DNA of 64,000 nt from Bin5 sp022821545 (GTDB taxonomy: Bacteria > Chloroflexota > Anaerolineae > Caldilineales > Caldilineaceae), in NCBI GenBank assembly GCA_963664085.2, contig CAXXLO010000002.1:4092001-4156000 (forward strand), written 5' to 3'. Below are positions 44,287 through 52,447 of the stretch, piece after piece. Under the pieces are notes generated by a model. It had not been told where the DNA came from, did no database searches, and was given only the letters and a program-made list of their open reading frames with translations. Made by a program: the position numbers and the translations under genes. Position 1 is the first letter of the stretch; each line of letters begins with the position of its first letter.

Positions 44287-46872
44287 ATGGCCGAGACGAT
44301 CTATCATCTACTCGTTTTTCCCCAACCTATTCCCGCTGAACGGGCCAAGCGCGGCGGGGGACGAGACAAAATTAACCGGCCGCGGCATTCAGATCAAGCG
44401 AGACGACTGACGCCCCAGTTTAAACGCCTCCAGGAAGCCCTGGACCGACAAAGCATCGTTCTCCAGGACAACCCCCTCGGTCTTCAGCCGGAACAGGTGT
44501 TGGTTCTCGAGACTATAGGCTCGATAGAAAACTTTGCCAACGTCGTCGGATATGTACCGGGGCTGGAATGGTTGGGGGAAAGCGAACTGCACGACATTCC
44601 GCCCGCCCACGGATTCGAGGACAGCAAAAAAGCCGACAAAGACCTGAGAGGCCAGCTATTCCTTGTCATGTCCGATCAGGCGGCATTGCGACAACTTCGC
44701 AACCTCTTTGAACAATGGCAGAACGACCCTGACATGACCTTTCCCTATGGTTTGGCTCGGTTGAAAACGGCATTCATTCACCTCCGTGAGATTCGACCCT
44801 GGGGCGCCGAGGACAGGATTAGAGAAACCGGCATTATGGAGGACCTGGAAGCGCGTCTGCAAGATGGGCAGGAGGTCATCCCCTTTGAAGTCGAACTCTG
44901 GTACAGACGAGACCCGCAACAGCGCGAAAAAGCCGTATCCCACTTGCGTGCGTTAATCGCATCGATGGACGGCGAAATTACTCGGCAATGCACTCTTCCC
45001 GACATTGCCTATCATGCCATCCTGGGACAAGCGCCCCGGGATCATGTTCAAGACCTCGTCGGCCACCAGAACGCGCTCGAAGACGTCGAGTTACTCAGTT
45101 TCGATGGCATAAAACTTCTGCGTCCTGTGGGCCAGTGTACAGTCGGTCCATTTGATCCCGATACGGAGACGGACGCCCTGCCGGAAGCCCCTCTCCCCGG
45201 AGGCCTTTCGGGCGATCCTCTTGTAGCCCTGTTTGACGGTATGCCTTTAACGAGACACAAGCGGCTTGAAGACTGGGTGGGTTTTGACGACCCTGATGGA
45301 TACCGATTCAGCTACCAGGCGCACGAGCGCGTGCATGGCACCGGCATGGCCTCACTCATTTGTCACGGCGACCTGGAAGAGGGGCAAGAGCCGATAGGAC
45401 GCCCGCTGTACGTCAGACCCATCATGAAGCCTCGCCGCTTTGACGACGGAAAGTTTGAAGAAGCAATTCCCGATGAGGTGCTGACGGTAGATTTGGTCCA
45501 TCAAGCGGTGCGGAGATTGTACGAGCCGGAAAACGGCGAACCGCCCGCCGCCCCCAGCGTTCGCGTCATCAACTTGTCGGTGGGCGACTCGGCGCGTCCT
45601 TTTATTCGGGAGATGAGCCCCTGGGCGAGGCTGATCGACTGGCTGGCATGGAAATACAAGCTGCTGTTTATCGTCAGCGCCGGCAATCACGGGCAGCCAA
45701 TCGAACTGGACGTCCCGCGACCCGAGCTGTGGAATTTGTCGAGCGAAGAAAGGGAAGGGGCCGTGCTGCAAGCCATCGCCGCGGACAGTCGGAACAGACG
45801 CCTGCTGTCACCAGCCGAGACTTTGAACGGCCTTACAGTCGCTGCCACACATGAGGATCGGTCAACTCCCACGGCGAGCTCTTATCTGTTTGACCCATTC
45901 GTTACCACGAAACTGCCAAGTGTATACAGTGCGCAGGGCCCGGGGTACCGGCGGGCCGTAAAACCTGACATTTTTCTACCCGGCGGCAGGCAGTTCATGG
46001 CCGAGAAGCGCGGCTCCTCCCACGCCAAGGCCACTCTGCTGCTGGACGACTTTCCCCGCCCGCCCGGCCAGAGCGTGGCGGCGCCGGGGAGGGAGGGACT
46101 GTTAGACCAGAGGATGCATACGCGAGGCACCAGCAATGCCGCCGCTCTCGCCACGCGCGGCGCGAGCTTTATCTTCGACATGATTGAGGAACTCCGCAGC
46201 CAGGCCGACACGGAGATTCCGGAAGAGTACGATGTCGTCCTGACGAAAGCATTGCTTGTCCATGGCGCGACCTGGGCGGATGCGGATAAACCTATTAAGG
46301 AAGCCATTGAGCGTACACAGAACGGCACCGCGAATCGGGAAGATTTCGACCGCTTCCTGGGATACGGATCTGCCGATCTTCACAAGGTTTTGGCCTGTGA
46401 CGAGCAGCGGGTCACTGTACTGGGCTTCGGAGAACTCAGCGATGGGCAGGGCGCTGAATTCAGCTTTCCGCTGCCGCCCAGCCTATCGGCCGTAACCGAC
46501 GCACGCCGCCTGACGATTTCTTTAGCTTGGCTGACACCGGTCCAATGCACGAACCAAAAATATCGCGTGGCCCATGTCTGGTTTAATCCGCCAAAGTGGA
46601 ACAAGATTGACGAGAAGGGAATCAACGCGGTCCGCACCGCCTCGCAACGGGGAACGGTTCAACACGAAGTGTTTGAAGACAGCAGGGCGATTCCTTTCGA
46701 GGACGGAGAGAATCTAGTCATCAAGGTCAATTGTCGCAAGGATGCCGCAGCGTTTTCAGAACCGATACGATATGGCCTGATCGTTACGTTGGAGATGAAG
46801 GAAGGGGTCGAAATCTCCATTCCGATTTACCAGGAAGTACGCGAACGCCTGGGCGTACGCATTCCGGTGTGA
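44287..46872 (+). CDS. Subtilisin-like (S8) serine protease, AAA partner
   Basis: An 861-residue protease. The triad is readable: D317 in VALFDGMP, H350 in RVHGTGMAS and S616 in RGTSNAAALA, with the oxyanion asparagine N467 in VSAGNHG. No signal peptide is present, so it acts in the cytoplasm, unlike secreted subtilisins. About 300 N-terminal residues precede the catalytic domain and 200 follow it (beta-rich). It starts 2 nt after the ATPase. Its TGA overlaps a GTG that opens the first hsdS relic, which suggests the pair was once coupled to its own hsdS. Confidence 0.88.
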   Translation: MAETIYHLLVFPQPIPAERAKRGGGRDKINRPRHSDQARRLTPQFKRLQEALDRQSIVLQDNPLGLQPEQVLVLETIGSIENFANVVGYVPGLEWLGESELHDIPPAHGFEDSKKADKDLRGQLFLVMSDQAALRQLRNLFEQWQNDPDMTFPYGLARLKTAFIHLREIRPWGAEDRIRETGIMEDLEARLQDGQEVIPFEVELWYRRDPQQREKAVSHLRALIASMDGEITRQCTLPDIAYHAILGQAPRDHVQDLVGHQNALEDVELLSFDGIKLLRPVGQCTVGPFDPDTETDALPEAPLPGGLSGDPLVALFDGMPLTRHKRLEDWVGFDDPDGYRFSYQAHERVHGTGMASLICHGDLEEGQEPIGRPLYVRPIMKPRRFDDGKFEEAIPDEVLTVDLVHQAVRRLYEPENGEPPAAPSVRVINLSVGDSARPFIREMSPWARLIDWLAWKYKLLFIVSAGNHGQPIELDVPRPELWNLSSEEREGAVLQAIAADSRNRRLLSPAETLNGLTVAATHEDRSTPTASSYLFDPFVTTKLPSVYSAQGPGYRRAVKPDIFLPGGRQFMAEKRGSSHAKATLLLDDFPRPPGQSVAAPGREGLLDQRMHTRGTSNAAALATRGASFIFDMIEELRSQADTEIPEEYDVVLTKALLVHGATWADADKPIKEAIERTQNGTANREDFDRFLGYGSADLHKVLACDEQRVTVLGFGELSDGQGAEFSFPLPPSLSAVTDARRLTISLAWLTPVQCTNQKYRVAHVWFNPPKWNKIDEKGINAVRTASQRGTVQHEVFEDSRAIPFEDGENLVIKVNCRKDAAAFSEPIRYGLIVTLEMKEGVEISIPIYQEVRERLGVRIPV

Positions 46873-47140
46873 AGAAGGAATTTCCTTTGCCCGCGCGATT
46901 TCAATCTTACCCTGCCTACAAGCCGTCTGGCGTCGACTGGCTGGGGGATGTGTCCGCGCATGGGAGGCGCGACGACTGCGAAACGTCGTCTATCCCTACA
47001 GCGATTAGGCGGGTTACGCGATCGGCTTCCCCCGCTGCCGCCGCCGCCGTTGCCGTGCTCCCGAAGAGATCTGGGCCGACATTCGCGCGCTGGAGCGGGA
47101 GTCTGAGGGACTGCTAGGTGAGATCATGAGCGGGACGTAA
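46869..47140 (+). pseudogene. Scar 1: hsdS 5' relic fused to hsdM 3' relic
   Basis: From the GTG at 46869 the sequence reads as an HsdS N-terminus (YPAYKPSGVDWLGDV), then loses one base after SAH; corrected, it continues WEARRLRNVV and stops at 47006-47008. From 47012 a second frame reads GYAIGFPR and then APEEIWADIRALERESEGLL to a stop at 47138-47140, the last 42 residues of an HsdM. Neither piece is functional. KAP starts 37 nt later. Confidence 0.85.
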
Positions 47141-47177
47141 AGGGGATATAAACGGAAAGCATCAATTGGAGAATTAA

Positions 47178-48638
47178 ATGACAGAAGAGGGTTCGATTCC
47201 CGTGGATCCACGAGACGCTTTGCAACTGAAACTCCGTGAACTGGATGTTTCGGTAGAACAACCTTGGCAGGATGATGAACTCGGCCGCGAGCAGATAGCC
47301 GAACGACTGACCAACCTCATCCGAAATCAGCAGGATCCCTTTATCATCAGCATCAACGGCCAATGGGGCACCGGCAAGACCTTCCTACTCAAACGCTGGC
47401 AAAAGGATTTGGGAAAGGACCAATTCCGCGCCATCTACTACAATGCCTGGGAGGACGACTTCTGCGACGATCCGCTCTTGTCCATCATCGGCCAGATGTC
47501 CGAGCAGTTCAAGGAGGGCAAGTTCAAAGAGTCGGCCAGGCAAGTGGGGCAGATCGCCGTTCAATTGATCAAGCAGAATCTTATCGCCGTGCCTTCAAAG
47601 CTGACGGGGCTTGACCTTAGTGTTGACTCGAGCAAGCTGGACGGTAGAGACCTGCTCCAGGAATACTCGGACCAAAGAAAGACCAAGGAGCGATTGAAGA
47701 AGAAACTGACGCAGCTGTCTGCCGCTGTCGCAGAGGAGACGGGGCACCCATTGGTCTTTATCATCGATGAACTCGACCGCTGCCGTCCGACCTTCGCCAT
47801 CGAACTACTGGAGCGGGTCAAGCACATCTTCGAAGTGCCCGACCTGGTTTTTGTATTCGGCGTGAACCGGGCGGAGATCTGCAAATCGCTGCAATCGGTC
47901 TACGGTGAGATCGACGCCGATCTCTATCTGCAGCGCTTTTTCGACATCGAGTTTTCGCTGCCTGTCACAGATGCCGCTCCGTTCTGCAGAAGTTTGATGA
48001 GGAAGTATCGACTGAAGGAGTATTTCAGCGTCCTTGATGGGAGTCGGCCTCACAAGATGCATTCTCTAGAGTACAACAGACTGTCCCAGGGGTTTCCGGG
48101 TCTTTGTGTTCGCCTCGGCCTTTCTCTGAGAGAGATCGACCATTGCGTCAGATTAATCGCCTTGGCCGCAAGAACGCTTTCGGAACAGTACGACATGCAC
48201 CCTGATCTGCTTGCTTTTCTCATCCCCCTTAAGCTGAAGAACCCATCGTTGTACCGCCAGTTCATACTGGGCGAACGACGCGCTAGTGACCTTTTGAATT
48301 ATTTTGAAGAGTTTGACACCCCTCTAACAGACGATCGTAGCTTAGACGAATGGCTCATTGCCACAGAATTCTGTCTCTATTACACAGAAGTACCGGGTCC
48401 GCCTATCCCCCCTGGGAAGTCGTCGGCCATTGCACAGCTAGAGTTACTGGTGCAGGACGAAAAACTGACCCACCCGGAGTTGCTATCCAATCGGACCAAG
48501 GCGTCGACGAAAGAAAGGGCCAAGAGGTTGCTGCGAGTGAGGGATTCCCACGAAATTGTTCGATTTCCTGGACTTCGCAGGAGCACGCTCCTCTATCTTG
48601 ACGGATTAATTGACTTTCGAAAGACACTGAGCGTTTGA
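47178..48638 (+). CDS. KAP-family P-loop NTPase
   Basis: A 486-residue NTPase of the KAP family. Walker A is NGQWGTGKT (G61-T68), YYNAWEDDF follows, and Walker B is FIIDELDRC with D197, E198 and D200. VFVFGVNRAEI and the following helices fit the family. KAP proteins are often linked to membranes or phage defence, but no convincing membrane segment interrupts this one. It is framed by hsdS/hsdM scars on both sides and is the second cargo module. Confidence 0.88.
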   Translation: MTEEGSIPVDPRDALQLKLRELDVSVEQPWQDDELGREQIAERLTNLIRNQQDPFIISINGQWGTGKTFLLKRWQKDLGKDQFRAIYYNAWEDDFCDDPLLSIIGQMSEQFKEGKFKESARQVGQIAVQLIKQNLIAVPSKLTGLDLSVDSSKLDGRDLLQEYSDQRKTKERLKKKLTQLSAAVAEETGHPLVFIIDELDRCRPTFAIELLERVKHIFEVPDLVFVFGVNRAEICKSLQSVYGEIDADLYLQRFFDIEFSLPVTDAAPFCRSLMRKYRLKEYFSVLDGSRPHKMHSLEYNRLSQGFPGLCVRLGLSLREIDHCVRLIALAARTLSEQYDMHPDLLAFLIPLKLKNPSLYRQFILGERRASDLLNYFEEFDTPLTDDRSLDEWLIATEFCLYYTEVPGPPIPPGKSSAIAQLELLVQDEKLTHPELLSNRTKASTKERAKRLLRVRDSHEIVRFPGLRRSTLLYLDGLIDFRKTLSV

Positions 48639-48680
48639 GAAAGGGGCGAACACGGGAACTTGCAATTCTGAGCAACAGTT

Positions 48681-48965
48681 GTGAGGAAATGGAACATCGC
48701 TGACACTCTTCCGCTCTATACCGCCTATAAATCTTCCGACGTCGACTGGCTCGGCGACATGCCCGCGCATGGGGGGACTCGGTTACTATGAAACGTCGTC
48801 TATTCAGACAGCGATTAGGCAGGCTACGAAGTCAGCTTCCCCCGCTGTGTCTGCAGACGCAGCGCGCCCCCACAGGAGATCTGGGCCGATATACGGGCGC
48901 TGGAGCGGGAATCGGAGGGGCTATTGGAGGGGCTATTGAAGGGGATCATGGGCGGAACGAGTTGA
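48681..48965 (+). pseudogene. Scar 2: hsdS 5' relic fused to hsdM 3' relic
   Basis: The GTG at 48681 opens an HsdS N-terminus (LPLYTAYKSSDVDWLGDMPAH) that stops at 48789-48791 after a few bases are lost where HWE should be. From 48822 an HsdM C-terminus reads GYEVSFPR and QEIWADIRALERESEGLLEG to the stop at 48963-48965. The hsdS-to-hsdM junction is homologous to that of scar 1: I count 45 of 54 matching bases across it. A third module follows. Confidence 0.85.
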
Positions 48966-49036
48966 CCTTGTCGCAGACACCATAGGAATCAAAGATAACG
49001 AACTCTTGGGACTCATCACCGGAGGAAAGACGAGAA

Positions 49037-49840
49037 TTGACTAGACGTTCAAAACGAATTGGCCGCCCAACAATAACGTACCATTCCCATATATATAATT
49101 TGGCAATGAGTGCATCTGGCGAGGCGATGGCGCTCGGGCTGGCATTGTCATATTATGTGGCCGACCATCGCACTTCAAGCGGCAGAGACGATTCAAAGCA
49201 GGAATTGGAAAGGTTACGTAGTCAGGCTGCAACTTTGAGACAGGCTATTGACAAACTCCTGTCGGCGCTGCCTTCTGATGCGGACATAAACTCAAGCTCT
49301 CTGGAAAGACACATCGGTTGGATCGAGTTTTGGCTGGAGAAGAGGCGCTCCCCTATCTCTTGCGCGCATGATCCAGTTGACATTGTAGGCAGCGACTTAC
49401 CAGATATTCTCAAGCAGTTTGACAAATGGTATGCCAGCCAGTCGGTCCTTGATCAAGACCTCAGCGCCCGGCTTAAGCCATTCATAGAATCGGGTCAACT
49501 GAATGCCGCAGTCAGAGAGGCATGGCCCATTTTCAAGACGAGGATGGTCGATCGGTTTGGAATTTCTGGGGCGATCGACGGCCACAAACTCGTCGTTGCG
49601 ATATTTGGTCCTGATGGCGCCATGGCAGGACTGCTGCCGGACAAAGAACGCGAAGGATATTTGAACCTTTTCAAGGGGCTTTACGCACTCAGCCGCAACC
49701 CGCTAGCACACAATGACATTCGCTCTAATCCTGTTGAGGTAGAAGCTGCTCTCTTGTTGATCAGCACCACACTAACGAAGGTCGAGAAACTTCCAACCGA
49801 GGAGCGTCCCTCGAAGGAAGGAGCAGGGGTCACTTCTTGA
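49037..49840 (+). CDS. Protein with TIGR02391/HEPN-like C-terminus
   Basis: A 267-residue protein. The last 110 residues (DRFGISGAIDGHKLV, LFKGLYALSRNPLAHND) resemble the TIGR02391 (Ymh-type) family. R220-NPLA-H225 fits the HEPN RX4-6H motif, so RNase activity is possible. The N-terminal half is helical and unrecognised. The TTG at 49037 is preceded by GGAGGA 10 nt upstream. The stop overlaps the TTG start of hsdS, so the protein is coupled to the specificity subunit. Confidence 0.65.
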   Translation: MTRRSKRIGRPTITYHSHIYNLAMSASGEAMALGLALSYYVADHRTSSGRDDSKQELERLRSQAATLRQAIDKLLSALPSDADINSSSLERHIGWIEFWLEKRRSPISCAHDPVDIVGSDLPDILKQFDKWYASQSVLDQDLSARLKPFIESGQLNAAVREAWPIFKTRMVDRFGISGAIDGHKLVVAIFGPDGAMAGLLPDKEREGYLNLFKGLYALSRNPLAHNDIRSNPVEVEAALLLISTTLTKVEKLPTEERPSKEGAGVTS

Positions 49841-50082
49841 TTGCAAATCTCCCACCCTACTCTGCCTACAAGGCCTCCGGAGTTGAATGGCTCGACGACG
49901 TACCGGAACATTGGGATGTCTTGCCCAATCGTTCGATTTTCGTCGAGGTAATCGAGAAGAATTATCCCGATGAGCAGATGCTCTCAGTCACAATCACGCG
50001 AGGAGTCATTCAGCAGCAGGAGCTACTGAAAGATGAGTCAAAGAAAGATTCATCGAAGCTTGATAAAACTGGTTACAAGCTA
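49837..50082 (+). pseudogene. hsdS: hsdS, 5' part, interrupted by IS630-type element
   Basis: These 82 codons encode the start of the specificity subunit of the type I system (PPYSAYKASGVEWLDDVPEHW, then the first target-recognition domain). The frame is broken at CTA (50080-50082) by the IS. Joined to 51311 without the IS, the protein reads TGYKLVLPGDIAYNKMRAWQ with no gap. The TTG start overlaps the previous stop. Confidence 0.9.
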
Positions 50083-50087
50083 GTAGT

Positions 50088-50771
50088 TCAACAATCTTTT
50101 ATTGACGGATAAAGGCGTTCAAGCTTAATGCGAGCGTCTGCGGTGGTGAAACGCCAGTTGACAGTCGATGCAGAAGCGTTGCGGCGGTTTTGCCAAGCTG
50201 CGACTTGCTGCGTCAAGGTCTGTTGGTCAGGGATTCGAGCGTTCAAGCACTGTCGCTGCAGGACACTGAGTTCGATTTCAGCCATATTGAGCCAACTGCC
50301 ATGCTTGGGGGTGTAATGGATTTCGAGTTTGGCGGCAATGCGGCGGGCCTCGGTCGGCGGAAAGGCTTCATAGAGCGAAGCAAGTTTGTGCGTGTTCAGA
50401 TTGTCCATCACCAGGACGATCCTGTCTGCCTGCGGGAAATGGATATCGACCAGGTCGCGCATGCAGTGGGCAAAATCGACCATGGTGCGGCGCTCTGTTA
50501 CCTTGACATGACGCCAGGCTTGCAGAGGTGCGAAGCAGAGAAAGAGGTTGCCGGTGCCGTTGCGTTCATACTCGTAGTCATATTTGGCCACCCTACCCGG
50601 TCGGGGCGGCAGAGGCAGACGGCTCTCTTTGGTCAACTGTTTGCTGCCTTCATCAAAACAGACCAGCGGTCGTTTGTCATCCTGCGCCCGATGATAGACC
50701 TCAAGCGTATCTTCCATGGCGCAGACGAACTCTGCACTCGCTTTTTCTGGAATACACCATTCATCTTTCAA
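50088..50771 (-). CDS. IS630-type transposase, DDE domain part
   Basis: A 227-residue catalytic half of a Tc1/mariner-like IS630 transposase: FDEGSKQL supplies the first aspartate, IVLVMDNLNTHK the second and HGSWLNMAEIELSVLQ the final glutamate. The frame overlaps the helix-turn-helix frame by 4 bases, and joining needs a -1 shift at an upstream A7 run, after which the sequence reads KKNELKPWLKDEW without a break. Confidence 0.92.
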   Translation of the reverse strand: MKDEWCIPEKASAEFVCAMEDTLEVYHRAQDDKRPLVCFDEGSKQLTKESRLPLPPRPGRVAKYDYEYERNGTGNLFLCFAPLQAWRHVKVTERRTMVDFAHCMRDLVDIHFPQADRIVLVMDNLNTHKLASLYEAFPPTEARRIAAKLEIHYTPKHGSWLNMAEIELSVLQRQCLNARIPDQQTLTQQVAAWQNRRNASASTVNWRFTTADARIKLERLYPSIKDC

Positions 50772-51229
50772 CCAAGGCTTAAGTTCGTTTTTTTGAGCGT
50801 CGTACGCACCGTTTCGGGCGAAATGCTTTCGACCACCTCTAATTCAACCAGCTTATCGGCCAGCATCCGCAGCGTCCATCTCTCCTGTCCAGCGGGCGCA
50901 GCGCTACAGGCTAACTGCACCAAGCGGGCTTCGCCGGCGCCATCCAAGACGCGTGGCCGCTTCCGTTTCGGGCGCGTGTGCGTGAGGGCCGCTTCGATTC
51001 CGACTGTGACACACCGCTCCCGCACTCGCTCGACTGTGCGCGCAGCCGCACTTAATGCCTTGGCTATCTCGGCGTCTGTAAAGCCCCCACCCGCTTGCGC
51101 CTCATCGGCCATCAGCAGGATGCGAGCCCGTCTTAAGCGGCGCGCCGACCCTGTCCCTGTGTTCACCTGCCGGTCCAGTTCCTTGCGCTCCTCCGCTGTC
51201 AAGCGCACTCGATATCGTTTCGCTGGCAT
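50768..51229 (-). CDS. IS630-type transposase, helix-turn-helix part
   Basis: A 153-residue DNA-binding half. It begins MPAKRYRVRLTAEERKEL, has RILLMADEAQAGGGFTDAEIAKAL as the first helix-turn-helix region (quoted in parts: ARILLMADEA, FTDAEIAKAL), and ends with SPETVRTTLKK just before the slippery A7. Alone it lacks the catalytic domain. Confidence 0.9.
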   Translation of the reverse strand: MPAKRYRVRLTAEERKELDRQVNTGTGSARRLRRARILLMADEAQAGGGFTDAEIAKALSAAARTVERVRERCVTVGIEAALTHTRPKRKRPRVLDGAGEARLVQLACSAAPAGQERWTLRMLADKLVELEVVESISPETVRTTLKKTNLSLG

Positions 51230-51310
51230 TTCCCCTCTCCTTGTCTCTGCTTTTCTGGAGAGTGTGCCACTGGTCTATCTGTCCGTCAAACCCTATCAGT
51301 TACACTACTA

Positions 51311-52447
51311 GTCCTACCCGGTGATATCGCGTACAACAAAATGCGGGCATGGCAGGGCGCAATAGGAATATCTGAATTTCGAGGCATTGTTAGCCCAGCC
51401 TACATCGTGCAGCGGCCCCGTAAAGGGCTAAATCATCGCTTCCTTCACTATCTGCTTCGAACGCCTATGTTTGCGAAGGAAGCCGAGCGATGGTCCTATG
51501 GCATCGCTTCAGATATGTGGAGCCTGCGGCCGCAGCACTTCAAGATGATTTATGCTTGTGTCCCCCCTCTCGCCGAACAGCGCACTATCGCCCGCTATCT
51601 GGACTACGTGGACCGGCGCATCCAGCGCTACATCGAGGCCAAGGAAAAGCTGATCGCCCGGCTCCAGGAAGCCCGCCAGTCGATCATCCAGCGCGCGGTC
51701 ACATGTGGCCTGAACCCTGACGTGCCGCGCAAGCCCTCCGGCGTCGACTGGCTGGGGGATGTGCCCACCCATTGGGAGGTGGTTCAACTAGGACGCATCG
51801 GGAGATTCTCTAAGGGTAGTGGTGGAACGAAGGCGGACGAAGTCCCTGAGGGCGTCTCTTGCATTCGATATGGGGACCTGTATACGTCTCACAAGTTTCA
51901 CATTCGCGCCAGCCGTTCATATGTTTCTGAAATGGATGCCCTGAATTATACGCCTCTACGATACGGGGACATTCTCTTCGCTGGTTCAGGTGAAACCATC
52001 GAGGAAATAGGCAAGTCGGCTGCCAATTTGATCGAACAAACTGCCTGTTGCGGCGGCGATGTGATCCTGTTTCGACCTGAAAGAGATGTGGACGCAGTAT
52101 TCTCTGGCTATGCCTTCGACTGCCCTCAGTCCCAGTACCAGAAGTCGACAATGGGACGGGGATTCACGGTCATGCACATATATGCCAGCGAGCTTAAGTA
52201 TCTATGGATCGCCCTTCCTCCCCTCACCGAACAGCGCGCCATCGCCGCTCACCTTGATCAGACCACCGCGGCCATCGACAATGCCATCGATAACGCCCGG
52301 CGCCAGTCCGAGTGCATGGCCGAATACCGCGCCAGTCTTATCGCCCACGTCGTCACCGGAAAGCTTGACGTGCGCGCAGCGGCCGCACAACTGCCCGCAG
52401 ACAGTCCCGCAGAAACCCCCGTGCCAGAGCAGGAGAAGATCGCATGA
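51311..52447 (+). pseudogene. hsdS: hsdS, 3' part
   Basis: This 378-codon remainder of the specificity subunit contains the end of the first recognition domain, the central conserved helix (PPLAEQRTIARYLDYVDRRI and IEAKEKLIARLQEARQ), the linker KPSGVDWLGDVPTHWEV, the second recognition domain and the distal helix (TEQRAIAAHLDQTTAAIDN). With the 5' part it would make 460 residues, a normal HsdS length. Its ATGA overlaps the hsdR start. An internal ATG at 51341 could yield a partial HsdS. Confidence 0.92.

Larger units (their letters stand above)
50081..51310 (-). mobile_element. IS630-family insertion sequence with TA target duplication
   Basis: The element (50083-51308) is flanked by TA on both sides, the family's target duplication. 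Its ends form an imperfect inverted repeat: reading inward both start TAGTAGT, share AAC and TTGACGG, and match at 17 of the first 28 positions. It carries a two-frame transposase on the minus strand. The ends and genes look intact, so it may still be mobile. Confidence 0.93.

Noticed and set aside
47185..47210. GGGTTCGATTCCC, like a tRNA T-arm
   Set aside because: It lies inside the first codons of the KAP gene, the stem is not a full T-arm, and no D-arm, anticodon arm or acceptor stem lies upstream.
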